Both the position numbers and the translations under genes were made by a program. The notes under the pieces were generated by a model, which did not search any database, was not told the DNA's origin, and worked only from the letters and a program-made list of their open reading frames with translations. From Candidatus Phycorickettsia trachydisci (lineage in GTDB: Bacteria > Pseudomonadota > Alphaproteobacteria > Rickettsiales > Rickettsiaceae): a stretch of DNA of 64,000 nucleotides. How positions within the stretch are numbered: position 1 is the first letter of the stretch; each line of letters starts with the position of its first letter. The stretch lies in NCBI RefSeq assembly GCF_003015145.1, contig NZ_CP027845.1:248001-312000 (forward strand), written 5' to 3'. This document shows, in pieces, positions 26,996-37,121 of this stretch.

Positions 26996-28975
26996 ATGAA
27001 AGACGAGCAAAATTCAAAAGAACCAGGTTTGCTAAGTATTAAGGAGATGAATGGAGGTATGGGGGAAATTTTTGATATTAATGATCTAACAAGGGCTGTG
27101 AAGGAGGATAAGATAGATGCGGTAAAAGAGTTATTAGATTTGGGTATTGATATTGATGAAGTGGATGAGCATAATTTTACTCCTTTACAAATGGCAGCTA
27201 AATGCGGTCATTATGAAATTGCCGGATTATTATTAGATAAAGGGGCTGGTATTAAGAAAAGAGCAGCGAGTAGCCATAAAGTTTATGGGCTTGCGCAATC
27301 AAGTTCTAACCCAGATGACTTTAATTATGATAACCTTGACCCTTTACAATTAGCTGTAAAATGTAACCAAATTAAGGTAGTTGAGTTATTGTTTAATAGT
27401 TTTAAAGAAGGTGAGTTTGATGATTATGAGGGAGATTCGGGGAGAGTTTTGTTGATTAAAGCATTGGGCAATGTAGAAATGGTAAATACGTTACTTGATA
27501 CTGTTGCTCGTTTAAAATTACATTTATGGACTGATTGTACTTTATTAGAATATATAGATAATGGTTTTATAGAAGGAGTAAGGTGCTTATTGAAGCATGG
27601 AGTCAGTCCGGCTACCGACGGGGAGAGTTATTATATGCATAAGGCTGTGGGAAATATTCCAATAATGGAACTTTTGCTAAGTCATGGAGGGGATGATTTA
27701 CTTAACGAGAGAAATGATGATGATTTAGATCTTTTGGAGCATGCTATAAGAGAGAATGAATTCCAAACTGCTAAGTGGTTAGTAAATGATAAAGGTTTTG
27801 AGATAAAAGGAGATTCTCAATATGTGCATTATGCCGTGCAAGGATATAATATTAATCAAGATCCTATAAAAAAGCTCCAGACTTTCAAGCTTCTTAATGA
27901 ATGGGGATGTAGTTTTGATCAAGTAAATAATATGGGGTTCAAGCCCATACATTATGCTGCAATGTATAGGGAACCTTCAATATTAGAATATTTTTTAGAT
28001 CGGGATTTTGATGTTAACTATGCAGCTGCGCCTCGGGGCGATTCCTTATTGCACTTAGCCGTACAAGAGAATAATTCAGAGATGGTTGATTACTTAATAA
28101 GTAAAGGCGCAAATATCAACATTAAAAATGGTATAGGTGAGATTCCTATTCAGGCATATAAAGGTTCTTATCCAGCTGGTTCGTATGAGATAAAGAAAAA
28201 GTTAATTATTGCCGGCTCAAGCGTGCCCGATCTCAATAATTTATTCCAGAAAGATTGGAATGGTATTATAGCAAGCTGTAGTTTACCAGAAAAGCTTATA
28301 GTATTTATAAATTTATACTATGTCATCTATAATCTTGATAACTTTAATGCCAAGACTTTAAAGCAAATACATGAACAAATAGAGCAGACGCGCGATAAAA
28401 TTATTGAAAATCTAAACAAAAAAGCTTGGGACAGAAGGGAACAAATCAAGTTGTGTGAAGAGACTTTGGATCTATTGCCTAAGGCTAAATTATTTAGGTG
28501 GATGGAAGCGGATATAGAAAAATTTGTTAATCGGCTTCAAGATAGGAAAGAGGTTCTGAAAACTAATGATCGAGATATATTAGAAATTTTCTCTAAATCT
28601 TTGAATCAAAAACTCATCAATGGCGGGGAGGTTAAGCATATAGAGAATATGAGGGAGTTTTTATCTAAGGAAGATAAAGAAATCAAAAAGGCCTATGAAG
28701 CATGTATGTTTAATAAGAGTGCATTTAAAGATGTTGCAAAGAAAGGGGGGGAGCTAATTAAATTAGGTCTAATTAGAGAGTCTATTGAAAAAATTAAAGA
28801 AATAAATAAAAGACTAAAATCAACGGATATTAGTAATGCTATTGAAGCACTCAAAATACAAAATACTGCTGAAAAAATAGCTATTTATCAAGAAGAATCA
28901 AAGTTCAACCCCAATGCAGTTAATGAACTTTTTGAAATTAGCACCATAAAAGATGGTCAAGAGGAAATTGTGTAG
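26996..28975 (+). CDS. Ankyrin-repeat protein, first of a tandem paralog pair
   Basis: A 659-residue protein. Residues 25-400 hold about ten ankyrin repeats, the best being TPLQMAAKCGHYEIAGLLLD and DSLLHLAVQENNSEMVDYLI. Residues 400-659 are a helical, charged region without known domain (QKLINGGEVKHIENMREFL, GELIKLGLIRESIEKIKEI). It is clearly paralogous to the next gene: both begin with FDINDL-RAVKE-KID-VKELLDLGID and share the repeat FTPLQMAAKCGHYEI. There is no signal peptide. It has its own promoter and terminator, so the pair was duplicated with control elements. Candidate effector. Confidence 0.88.
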   Translation: MKDEQNSKEPGLLSIKEMNGGMGEIFDINDLTRAVKEDKIDAVKELLDLGIDIDEVDEHNFTPLQMAAKCGHYEIAGLLLDKGAGIKKRAASSHKVYGLAQSSSNPDDFNYDNLDPLQLAVKCNQIKVVELLFNSFKEGEFDDYEGDSGRVLLIKALGNVEMVNTLLDTVARLKLHLWTDCTLLEYIDNGFIEGVRCLLKHGVSPATDGESYYMHKAVGNIPIMELLLSHGGDDLLNERNDDDLDLLEHAIRENEFQTAKWLVNDKGFEIKGDSQYVHYAVQGYNINQDPIKKLQTFKLLNEWGCSFDQVNNMGFKPIHYAAMYREPSILEYFLDRDFDVNYAAAPRGDSLLHLAVQENNSEMVDYLISKGANINIKNGIGEIPIQAYKGSYPAGSYEIKKKLIIAGSSVPDLNNLFQKDWNGIIASCSLPEKLIVFINLYYVIYNLDNFNAKTLKQIHEQIEQTRDKIIENLNKKAWDRREQIKLCEETLDLLPKAKLFRWMEADIEKFVNRLQDRKEVLKTNDRDILEIFSKSLNQKLINGGEVKHIENMREFLSKEDKEIKKAYEACMFNKSAFKDVAKKGGELIKLGLIRESIEKIKEINKRLKSTDISNAIEALKIQNTAEKIAIYQEESKFNPNAVNELFEISTIKDGQEEIV

Positions 28976-29014
28976 GTATTACACATAGTCTTTTCATCTC
29001 ATTAAAAATTTATT

Positions 29015-29034
29015 CCCCGCTGCTTATAGCGGGG
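29015..29034 (+). terminator. Terminator between the two paralogous ankyrin genes
   Basis: CCCCGCT (29015-29021) and AGCGGGG (29028-29034) form a 7-bp GC stem with a 6-nt loop, followed by TTATTGATTCTT. Confidence 0.6.
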
Positions 29035-29044
29035 TTATTGATTC

Positions 29045-29073
29045 TTGATAGTATTAAAAAAAAGTAGTATAAT
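29045..29073 (+). promoter_or_regulatory. Promoter of the ankyrin gene at 29104
   Basis: TTGATA (29045-29050) and a perfect TATAAT (29068-29073) are separated by 17 bp, 30 bp before the start. Confidence 0.7.
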
Positions 29074-29103
29074 ATAAATAATAGTAAATAAATATCATGA
29101 TAT

Positions 29104-31137
29104 ATGCAAGAAGATAAAAATTTAAAAACGTCAGATTTACCAAGTCCCAAGGAGCTGAACGAATTTATGGGGGGAGGGGATTTTGATATTAATGACCTAG
29201 TAAGAGCAGTGAAGGAAGGAAAAATAGATGTGGTAAAAGAATTGTTAGATTTGGGTATTGATGTCAATGGATTAGATGATAAGTTTTTTACTCCTTTACA
29301 AATGGCGGCCAAATGCGGTCATTATGAAATAGTGGAGTTGCTATTGAAAAAAGGCGCTGATGTTGATAAGTGTGAGGTGAAAAGTTGGGAGTTTTGGCAA
29401 TCAATTCCTAATAGAGACGAGTCTAATCGTCATGAATTTACTCCTTTGCATTGGGCCGTAAAGCATAATCATAATCATATAGTCAAGTTACTTTTAGATT
29501 CTGATGCTGATTTTTATAGCTATCATGGTAAGAATCTTATATGTTTTGCAGCACAAAATAGTAATAAAGAAGCAGTAAAAATGTTATTGGATCTTGCTTC
29601 TAATTCTCCTAAGGTTGATGACATAAATGAATATTTTGATGCCTTATATCATGCTATATATGATGGTAATACGGAAATGGTAGAACTGATATTGGGATAT
29701 GGAATTACTTTGAATGATCATCAACTTCAGTGGGATTATACTTATGATCATATGATGGAGTATATTATTCATGATATTCCTATGATTGATCTTTTATTGA
29801 GACATGAAGAGATTTCGCTTGATAGTGAATTTTCAATGCAAGATACTCTGGCTAAAAGTCTTGGGTTTGAAGAGCATCCTGATTTAAATCTTTTGCAGAT
29901 TGCTGTAAAAAGATGGCAATTAGAGACTGTTAAGTTTTTAATTCATGAAAAGGGGATGGTCTATGATAGTTTAAATCTAGTTTACCATGCTTTAGTGGGC
30001 AAAGATAGGGAATATGATGAATCTAAAACACTTGACATGTTAAAATTCCTTGATGAGATAGGTTGTGATTTTCGTGAGATAAGTGAAGGAGGTTTTATGC
30101 CCATACACTCTGCTGCAATGTGCTGCCCCCCTGCAATATTTGAATATATTTTAAATAAAGGTTTTGATGTTAACGATATCACTGCTCCACATGGAGATTC
30201 TCTATTACACTTAGCTGCACGACATGGCAATTTAGAGATAGTGGATTATTTAATAAATAAAGGTGTGAATCTAAATGTTAGAAATATTGAAGATGAATAT
30301 CCCGTTGATTGCGTTTTGAAACATTTTGATGAGGCATTGGAATATTGGGAGGGTATGTTTCATGGATATTTTTCTGAATTTGTAGAGCAAGATACATTTC
30401 AATTGGCGGCAAAATTAATTATTGCAGGGGCGGATTTGACTGGCGTCATAAATAAGTTCGTGGAAAGTAGAGATTATCTTTTAAAAAAGTGTAGTTTGCC
30501 GCAAAAAATAGTTGTACTTGGGAATTTGCTTTTTGCAACTAATGATAAAGATTTATATTCTGAATTTACTCAAAATATTGAATTGCTTAAACAAAAAATT
30601 CTTCTTGCAGGAGAGCCAAAAATGGTTATAGAAATGAAAGATCTATTTCCTAAGATTAAAACCACTCATACTACTGAGAAAGATGTAGAATGTTTGTGTA
30701 GCGTAGTTAGTGAAACAATTCTTCAGAATTTAGATCTATTCAGGGGAGTTATGGTTGGTAAAATGAGTCGAGATATATTGAACGATTTACGTGATGGTTA
30801 TATAACAGATGATCAGCTTGGTGATGCTATGGAAAGCATTTTTCCTAAGATACCGGAGCGTATAAAGGTATTAATATTAAACGATAGTCTGCGACAAGAT
30901 TTCAGAAAAGATGTAATGACACTTGATACTAAAGCTAAGGGGCTAAAAAGAGCTAAAAATGATGTAGAGCCTTCTAAGAAAGCTAAAATAGAAGATAGTA
31001 GCGTTGATATTAAATGTTTATCGGGTATAGTGGTTAATGGGTCTAATTCTATAATTGAAACCAATCTGGAAGCTGATATCTGGGAAAAAGATTTTGTCAG
31101 AGAGTGCTTGGGTCAAGAAGAAGGATCTCTGTCTTAA
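29104..31137 (+). CDS. Ankyrin-repeat protein, second of the tandem paralog pair
   Basis: A 677-residue paralog of the preceding gene. About ten ankyrin repeats occupy residues 25-420 (FTPLQMAAKCGHYEIVELLL, FTPLHWAVKHNHNHIVKLLL, DSLLHLAARHGNLEIVDYLI). The helical C-terminal region differs from its neighbour in sequence and ends in a Lys/Arg cluster, LKRAKNDVEPSKKAK (about 617-631), that looks like a bipartite nuclear-localisation signal, then an acidic tail. No signal peptide. The stop codon lies in the loop of a terminator. It is a plausible nucleus-targeted effector; this is inference from the motif only. Confidence 0.88.
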   Translation: MQEDKNLKTSDLPSPKELNEFMGGGDFDINDLVRAVKEGKIDVVKELLDLGIDVNGLDDKFFTPLQMAAKCGHYEIVELLLKKGADVDKCEVKSWEFWQSIPNRDESNRHEFTPLHWAVKHNHNHIVKLLLDSDADFYSYHGKNLICFAAQNSNKEAVKMLLDLASNSPKVDDINEYFDALYHAIYDGNTEMVELILGYGITLNDHQLQWDYTYDHMMEYIIHDIPMIDLLLRHEEISLDSEFSMQDTLAKSLGFEEHPDLNLLQIAVKRWQLETVKFLIHEKGMVYDSLNLVYHALVGKDREYDESKTLDMLKFLDEIGCDFREISEGGFMPIHSAAMCCPPAIFEYILNKGFDVNDITAPHGDSLLHLAARHGNLEIVDYLINKGVNLNVRNIEDEYPVDCVLKHFDEALEYWEGMFHGYFSEFVEQDTFQLAAKLIIAGADLTGVINKFVESRDYLLKKCSLPQKIVVLGNLLFATNDKDLYSEFTQNIELLKQKILLAGEPKMVIEMKDLFPKIKTTHTTEKDVECLCSVVSETILQNLDLFRGVMVGKMSRDILNDLRDGYITDDQLGDAMESIFPKIPERIKVLILNDSLRQDFRKDVMTLDTKAKGLKRAKNDVEPSKKAKIEDSSVDIKCLSGIVVNGSNSIIETNLEADIWEKDFVRECLGQEEGSLS

Positions 31138-31146
31138 GAGATCCTT
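31121..31146. terminator. Bidirectional terminator between ankyrin gene and rplY
   Basis: AAGGATCTCT (31121-31130) pairs perfectly with AGAGATCCTT (31137-31146) around loop GTCTTA, which contains the + gene's stop codon. The convergent rplY stop is 7 bp away. Confidence 0.7.
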
Positions 31147-31152
31147 TAGTGA

Positions 31153-31764
31153 TTATTTTCCAGCAGCTTCTGGTCTGTTTGCGTCTTCTGCATCGGAAGA
31201 TTTTCCTCTACCTGTTACTGATGCAATAATTGTATCTTCTTTCATGGCAAGGGCTATTCCTTCTGGCAAGATGATATGTTTTGCTAAAACCTTTTGTCCA
31301 ATTCGAGCATTTGATGCGTCAACTGTTAGCTTCAACGGTATACCATCAATAGGGCATTTAACTTTAGCTTTTCTGTGAATGATATTAAAGTATCCTCCTC
31401 TTTTGACGCCTGGACATTTTTCTTTATTTTCAAAAGTAATCGGCACATCAACTTCCTGCTTTCCTTTAGCGACAAACATCATTTCAACATGTCTTACGTT
31501 ATCTTTAACGGGATCGCACTGAATTTGCTTAATTAATGCTTTATGTGAAACAGTTTTTTTACCATCTTCAAATGAAAGGTTAATCAAAGTAGATGTTAAA
31601 CACCCGCTGTGATAAAGTTTTGTTACTTCTTTTGCGCTTAAGCTTAGATGTATATTTTCTTTATCATGGCCATAAATTACTGCAGGAACTTGACCTGCTT
31701 TAAGTATTCTTCTCGAAGCGCTGCTTCCTAAGTCGCTTCTGATGCTTGCTTGCATTTCTATCAT
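31153..31764 (-). CDS. rplY: Large ribosomal subunit protein bL25 (CTC type)
   Basis: This 203-residue protein is the long, two-domain form of L25/CTC that binds 5S rRNA. N-terminal domain: RILKAGQVPAVIYGHDKE, KALIKQIQCDPVKDNVRHV. C-terminal TL5-like domain: VDVPITFENKEKCPGVKRGG and IIHRKAKVKCPIDGIP. It is 28 bp downstream of a small conserved-looking gene and behind ffh on the same strand, and may be the last gene of the pccB-pccA-ffh transcript. Confidence 0.95.
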   Translation of the reverse strand: MIEMQASIRSDLGSSASRRILKAGQVPAVIYGHDKENIHLSLSAKEVTKLYHSGCLTSTLINLSFEDGKKTVSHKALIKQIQCDPVKDNVRHVEMMFVAKGKQEVDVPITFENKEKCPGVKRGGYFNIIHRKAKVKCPIDGIPLKLTVDASNARIGQKVLAKHIILPEGIALAMKEDTIIASVTGRGKSSDAEDANRPEAAGK

Positions 31765-31792
31765 ATATAAATCTGACTTTCTTAAAGTTATA

Positions 31793-32011
31793 TTAGGAAC
31801 GTGTTGCCATTATTCTAGCTTGTTGCCAGCTTAGAGGAGAACCGCTTTTATTTACAACTAAATCTCCGGAATCAAATTCAGCTCCAAAAAAATTCTTATT
31901 GTGCAAAATAATTTTAACAGGTTTAATCTCTTTACCTTCAAAAAGGTATTTTGTGGCTTGTGCCCGGGCTGTTGGATTATTTTTAGAGGCTGTTTTAGCG
32001 TTTTTAGACAT
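31793..32011 (-). CDS. Small basic protein of unknown function
   Basis: A 72-residue protein beginning MSKNAKTASKNN from the ATG at 32011; a TTG further upstream (32038) is less likely. It has a basic N-terminus and a compact beta-like core (EIKPVKIILHNKNFFGAEF, GDLVVNKSGSPLSWQQA). I do not recognise a family. It sits between ffh and rplY, both tied to ribosomes and protein export, which suggests it is real. Confidence 0.6.
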   Translation of the reverse strand: MSKNAKTASKNNPTARAQATKYLFEGKEIKPVKIILHNKNFFGAEFDSGDLVVNKSGSPLSWQQARIMATRS

Positions 32012-32069
32012 AACAATTTTACAAATTTTTAATATCAACGCATCATATTATACACTAGTTTAGGCATTA

Positions 32070-33428
32070 TTAAAAGAACTTATTCAGACCCATTTTACTT
32101 GCGGCTTCAGAAAAATTGATTTTGCTGGCTTTTTTTACTGTATCTTGTATTTTTGCGAAATGTTTTAGTAAGTTATCTACGTCTGATACTTTAACTCCCG
32201 CACCTTGAGCAATACGTTTTTTGCGTGACATAGTAATTCGTTCAGGATCTCTTCTTTCTTTTTTAGTCATGGAACAAATAATGGCTTCTTGTTTTTTTAA
32301 AGAATCATCATCAAAGCCTAAGGATTTCATACGGTTTTGCATTCCTGATATTCCTGCAGGCATAAATTTCATAATTTTGCTTAATCCTCCCATCTTGCTC
32401 AAATTTTTGATTTGGTCTAGGTAGTCATCAAGGTCAAATTTGCCGCTTTGAATTTTTTTAGCAGCTTCTTCTGCCTTTTCTTTATCAATGACTTTTTCCG
32501 CCTCTTTTACTAAAGCTTGCAAATCGCCCATTCCTAGTATGCGTTCTGCAATTTTTTTAGGCTCAAATGGCTCTAAAGCATCTGTTTTTTCACCTGTGCC
32601 TAAAAATTTTATAGGCTGTCCCGTGATTGCTTTGATGCTAAGTGCAGCTCCTCCTTTATTGTCTGCGTCAATTCTTGTGAGGAGAGATCCGGAGATATTG
32701 AGTTCTTCATGAAATTTTTTAGCAACCGCTGCAGCACTTTGTCCTGATAAGCTATCTACAACGAGTAATGTTTCTTGAGGTTGGCAGATTTCCTTAATGC
32801 TTCTTGCTTCTTGGATCATTCTTTCATCGATTTGCAATCGTCCTGCAGTATCAAAAATTGCTACATCATACCCTTTATCTTGAGCATATTTAAGACCAGA
32901 TTTTGCAATTTCAATCGGATCGTTACTGTTTGAAGAGAAGAAATCTACACCTAAACTTTGTCCTAGAGTAGCTAGTTGCTCTCTTGCCGCTGGTCTGTAA
33001 ACGTCTGTAGAGATCAATAAAACTTTTTTAAGTTGTTTTTTAAACCATGATGCAAGCTTAGCGCTGGTAGTTGTCTTACCACTTCCTTGCAAGCCCAACA
33101 TAAGCACGGTATTTAGTTTGTTAGATTTTAGCTTTATTCCTCCTTCATCACCTTCTCCTTCATCGCTACTTAATAACTTAATAAGTTCATCATTAATAAT
33201 CTTGACAATCATTTGTCCAGGAGTAAGTGATTTTAATACTTCCTGTCCTAATGCTTTTGATCTAACTTTTACAATAAAATCGTCAACGACGGATACGGCT
33301 ACGTCTGCGTCTATTAAAATAGCCTTAATTTCTCCTAAGGTGATGTCTAAATCTTGGCTTGAGATTTTTTTAATTCCTGCAATTTTATTAAGGATTTTAT
33401 TAAAGCTACTTGCTAATGACTCAAACAT
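32070..33428 (-). CDS. ffh: Signal recognition particle protein Ffh
   Basis: Ffh binds signal peptides and 4.5S RNA and, with FtsY, targets nascent proteins to the membrane. The 452-residue protein has an N domain and a GTPase G domain with G1 GLQGSGKTT, G3 DTAGRLQID and G4 TRIDADNKGGAA (the usual TKxDG is TRIDA here). The Met-rich M domain follows (MKFMPAGISGMQNRM, MSRKKRIAQGAGVKVSDV). It begins 2 bp after the pccA stop, so it is translated from the pcc operon. Confidence 0.98.
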   Translation of the reverse strand: MFESLASSFNKILNKIAGIKKISSQDLDITLGEIKAILIDADVAVSVVDDFIVKVRSKALGQEVLKSLTPGQMIVKIINDELIKLLSSDEGEGDEGGIKLKSNKLNTVLMLGLQGSGKTTTSAKLASWFKKQLKKVLLISTDVYRPAAREQLATLGQSLGVDFFSSNSNDPIEIAKSGLKYAQDKGYDVAIFDTAGRLQIDERMIQEARSIKEICQPQETLLVVDSLSGQSAAAVAKKFHEELNISGSLLTRIDADNKGGAALSIKAITGQPIKFLGTGEKTDALEPFEPKKIAERILGMGDLQALVKEAEKVIDKEKAEEAAKKIQSGKFDLDDYLDQIKNLSKMGGLSKIMKFMPAGISGMQNRMKSLGFDDDSLKKQEAIICSMTKKERRDPERITMSRKKRIAQGAGVKVSDVDNLLKHFAKIQDTVKKASKINFSEAASKMGLNKFF

Positions 33429-33430
33429 AA

Positions 33431-35437
33431 TTAATTGACCTTTTTAAATTTAATTAGAACTTGATCGGTGACTACATTATCTCCTGGCTGTACGTAAATG
33501 TCGACTACTTCTGCTCTATTTTCCGCTAAAATAGCATTTTCCATTTTCATGGCAGTAAGTACAGCTAATATTTGACCCGGAGAAACTATGTCTCCCACTG
33601 ATACATTAACGCTTACAATATTACCCGTTAAAGGAGCCCTTAGTTCTTTTTTAAAATTAGAATGTTCTTTTTGAGGTATTAATGCTTCAAGCTCTGCGAC
33701 TTTTGCAGATAATATATGAATTTTAGTCGTCACTCCAACATGTGTTAGTAAATAACCTCCTCTGATATGCTCAATATGTACGTTAATTCTGCGGCCATTA
33801 ATAGTACCTTGAAAGAGTCTGCTGCCTAAGGTCCAATGGCTATAAATAACTACCTTATTGCCGCCGTATCTAATTTTATAACCATTGTCTATGGACTTGA
33901 TTACGACAGGGAAGAGTTCTTTATCGATTTTAACAATCCATCTGTTACTGATTTTATTAACCTGATTTGTTAATTGTCTTGGAATGCCAGCAGCTCTTTT
34001 TTGCTCAGATATAAATACGAAAATTGCAGTTGCGATAAATGTTTCAATGATTTCGTAGGTCATGTGAGCTCCAGAGAATCCTCCGGGATATTCTTCTGCT
34101 ATAAAATTAGTTGAAATATCTGCTGCAATGAAGCGAGGATGATTAATCATTGCCTCTAAAAAACTAATATTATGTGAAATGCCTCTAATTACAAACGTAC
34201 TAAGTGCATGTTTCATGCGCTCTATTGCAAGATCTCGATTTTGGTCATAGCTACATAATTTTACGATCATGGAGTCATAGAACATACTCACCTCAGATCC
34301 TGGTATAATCGATGTGTCAACTCTCAAATTAGGGCTTTTATTTGGTTCGTTATATTCGATAATTCTACCACTCGAAGGTAAAAAGCCTCTAACCGGATCC
34401 TCAGCGGAGATTCGACACTCAATAGCATGACCATTAAAAGTAATATCTTTTTGTGTGAATTCTAGTTTAGCTCCTGCTGCAATTTTGATCATCTGTTCAA
34501 CTATATCAATTCCAGTAATAAGTTCGGTAACAGTATGTTCAACTTGAATCCTTGTGTTCATTTCAAGAAAATAAAACTCTTTATTTTCATCAATAATAAA
34601 TTCAACAGTACCGGCTGAGTAGTATTTGACCTCTTTAGCTAGAGCAATAGACTGAGAAAACATCTTTTGTCTTATCTCTTCATCTATAAATACGCAGGGA
34701 GCTTCTTCAATGATTTTTTGATGTTGTCTTTGAATGGAACACTCCCGTTCTCCTAGGCATACTATGTTGCCATGTTGATCTGCAAGTATTTGAATTTCAA
34801 CATGACGTGGTTTTTGGATAAGCTTTTCTATAAATAATCTGCCATCTTCAAAACTATTTGTTGCTTCTAAATAAGCTGAATTATAAGCTGCTTCCATTTG
34901 AGATTCATCATTTACTATTCTCATTCCTCGTCCTCCTCCACCTGCAGCAGCTTTTACAATTACAGGAAAACCGAGATTTTTAGCAATAGAGTTTGCATGT
35001 TCATAATTATCCACCGTACCTACATATCCTGGTACTGTGTTAATGCCAGCTTTTACTGCAATTTTCTTAGCCTCAACTTTATCTCCCATCTTTCTAATTG
35101 CTTTTGTAGAAGGACCTATAAGCGTTACTCCTTCTTTGCTAAGAGTGGAAGCAAACTCTGGATTTTCTGCTAAAAAGCCGTATCCAGGGTGTACTGCACT
35201 AGCACCGCTGTCTCTTATTGCCCTAATGAGGTTTTTTATTGACAGGTAGCTCTCTGTTGCGGGTGAATTGCCTATATAATAAGCCTCATCAGCCATTTTA
35301 ACATGCATAGCATTGCTATCGGCTTCAGAGTAAACCGCAACAGATCCTATGCCCATGCGTTTTAATGTCTTAATAATCCGAACTGCTATCTCACCTCTGT
35401 TGGCAATTAGAATTTTTTCAAATAAAGGCTTATTCAT
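33431..35437 (-). CDS. pccA: Propionyl-CoA carboxylase alpha subunit (biotin carboxylase + biotin carrier)
   Basis: The alpha subunit carboxylates biotin with ATP and bicarbonate; the beta subunit then passes CO2 to propionyl-CoA, giving methylmalonyl-CoA. The 668-residue protein shows the biotin-carboxylase domain (residues 5-450: [15 protein letters not shown], glycine loop [25 protein letters not shown]), a BT-type linker and a C-terminal biotinyl domain with AMKMEN, the biotin Lys at about 631. It overlaps pccB by 4 bp. Acetyl- or methylcrotonyl-CoA carboxylase is excluded mainly by partner type and length. Confidence 0.95.
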   Translation of the reverse strand: MNKPLFEKILIANRGEIAVRIIKTLKRMGIGSVAVYSEADSNAMHVKMADEAYYIGNSPATESYLSIKNLIRAIRDSGASAVHPGYGFLAENPEFASTLSKEGVTLIGPSTKAIRKMGDKVEAKKIAVKAGINTVPGYVGTVDNYEHANSIAKNLGFPVIVKAAAGGGGRGMRIVNDESQMEAAYNSAYLEATNSFEDGRLFIEKLIQKPRHVEIQILADQHGNIVCLGERECSIQRQHQKIIEEAPCVFIDEEIRQKMFSQSIALAKEVKYYSAGTVEFIIDENKEFYFLEMNTRIQVEHTVTELITGIDIVEQMIKIAAGAKLEFTQKDITFNGHAIECRISAEDPVRGFLPSSGRIIEYNEPNKSPNLRVDTSIIPGSEVSMFYDSMIVKLCSYDQNRDLAIERMKHALSTFVIRGISHNISFLEAMINHPRFIAADISTNFIAEEYPGGFSGAHMTYEIIETFIATAIFVFISEQKRAAGIPRQLTNQVNKISNRWIVKIDKELFPVVIKSIDNGYKIRYGGNKVVIYSHWTLGSRLFQGTINGRRINVHIEHIRGGYLLTHVGVTTKIHILSAKVAELEALIPQKEHSNFKKELRAPLTGNIVSVNVSVGDIVSPGQILAVLTAMKMENAILAENRAEVVDIYVQPGDNVVTDQVLIKFKKVN

Positions 35438-36957
35438 AAAGGTATATTTCCGTGTTTCTTATCGCGTTTTACACTTTTCTTATGTCTTAACATATTAAGA
35501 GCTTTACAGATCTTAGATCTAGTTTCTTGAGGCTCAATAATTCCATCTATATATCCTTTTTTTGCAGCAACAAAAGGAGATAGAACAGTTTGGTTATATT
35601 CGTTTATTTTTTCTTCTCTTAAATTATTATTTCCCGCAATTTGTTTGCTATAAATGATATCTACAGCACTTTCGGCGCCCATAACTGCAATCTCAGCATT
35701 ATGCCAAGCAAAGTTGATGTCTCCTCCTAAATGTTTAGAACCCATAACTATGTAAGCCCCTCCGTATGCCTTACGAGTGATGATCGTAATTTTGGGCACG
35801 CTAGCTTCAGCGTAAGCATATAGTAGTTTAGCGCCGTGTTTAATAATTCCATTATATTCTTGGTCCGTTCCTGGTAAAAAGCCGGGGACATCTACGAAAG
35901 TGATAATTGGTATGCCGAATGAGTCGCAGAATCGCACAAATCTTGCAGCTTTTCTTGATGCTTTAATATCCAAGCATCCGGCAAGTTGTAAAGGTTGATT
36001 TGCCACTATCCCCACAGGTTGTCCAGCCATGTAACCAAATCCTATAACAATGTTTTTAGCAAACTCTGGTTGTAGCTCAAAGAAGTCATTTTCATCAATA
36101 ATGACTTCAATTAGCTCTTTTATATCATATGGCTTATTAGGGTTGGATGGCACCAGAGTGTTAAGTGACATTTCTATTCTATCAGGTGCATCGTATGTTA
36201 AACGTGTTGGAGGGGGCTGAGAGTTAGATAGGGGCAAGAATCCTATAAACCTGCGCATTTCAAGCAGTGCTTCTATATCATTAGCAAAAGCTAGATCTGC
36301 AACTCCGGTTGTTGCGGTATGTACGTCACTTCCGCCTAATTCATCTTGCGATACATCTTCTCCAGTGACGTTCTTAACAACTGAAGGGCCTGTTACAAAC
36401 ATGTATGATACATCTTCAACCATGAAGACAAAATCTGTAAGAGCAGGTGAATATACCGCTCCCCCAGCGCAAGGTCCCATGATCATGGAAATTTGAGGTA
36501 TAACTCCTGAGGCTCTGACATTGGCATCAAAAATATCGCCATATCCAGCAAGTGAATCTACTCCTTCTTGAATCCTTGCTCCTCCAGAGTCGTTAATGCC
36601 TATAATAGGAGCTCCTGCTTGTATAGCTTTGTCTGTTAGAGCCTTAATTTTTTGCGCATGACGATAACCTAATGATCCCCCAAGTACTGTGAAATCTTGG
36701 CTATAAACGAAAACAAGACGACCATTAATAGTTCCATGGCCTGTAATAACTCCATCGCCATAAAACTTCTTATCTTCCATTCCAAAGTTGATGCAATCAT
36801 GCTCAACAAACATTCCTATTTCTTCAAAGCTACCCGTATCTAACAATACTTCAAGCCTTTCTCTGGCTGTAAGTTTACCTTTTGAATGTTGAGATTTAAT
36901 TTTTTCTGGTCCCCCTCCAAGAAGGGCCTGACGGTTTTCTCGTTCTAAGTTTTTCAA
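35434..36957 (-). CDS. pccB: Propionyl-CoA carboxylase beta subunit (carboxyltransferase)
   Basis: The carboxyltransferase half of PCC. The 507-residue protein shows the expected crotonase-like double domain: [51 protein letters not shown], and in the second half [19 protein letters not shown] and GKAYGG-like [18 protein letters not shown]. It is the first gene of the pccB-pccA-ffh operon; its TGA overlaps the pccA ATG. In Rickettsiales, PCC probably disposes of propionyl-CoA from odd-chain or amino-acid breakdown. Confidence 0.96.
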   Translation of the reverse strand: MKNLERENRQALLGGGPEKIKSQHSKGKLTARERLEVLLDTGSFEEIGMFVEHDCINFGMEDKKFYGDGVITGHGTINGRLVFVYSQDFTVLGGSLGYRHAQKIKALTDKAIQAGAPIIGINDSGGARIQEGVDSLAGYGDIFDANVRASGVIPQISMIMGPCAGGAVYSPALTDFVFMVEDVSYMFVTGPSVVKNVTGEDVSQDELGGSDVHTATTGVADLAFANDIEALLEMRRFIGFLPLSNSQPPPTRLTYDAPDRIEMSLNTLVPSNPNKPYDIKELIEVIIDENDFFELQPEFAKNIVIGFGYMAGQPVGIVANQPLQLAGCLDIKASRKAARFVRFCDSFGIPIITFVDVPGFLPGTDQEYNGIIKHGAKLLYAYAEASVPKITIITRKAYGGAYIVMGSKHLGGDINFAWHNAEIAVMGAESAVDIIYSKQIAGNNNLREEKINEYNQTVLSPFVAAKKGYIDGIIEPQETRSKICKALNMLRHKKSVKRDKKHGNIPL

Positions 36958-37121
36958 AATATTAATGGATTAAGATTAATAGATCTAAAAGGTCATGCCT
37001 TTACCAAGGCAGATTATACTAAAGGTGTTCGGTTAAAGCAATATAACTCCTTTTTTTATATTTGTTAAAGGTTTGGTAAGTAGTGTATGATATAGTTATA
37101 AGCATTTAATAGGTTTTATAT

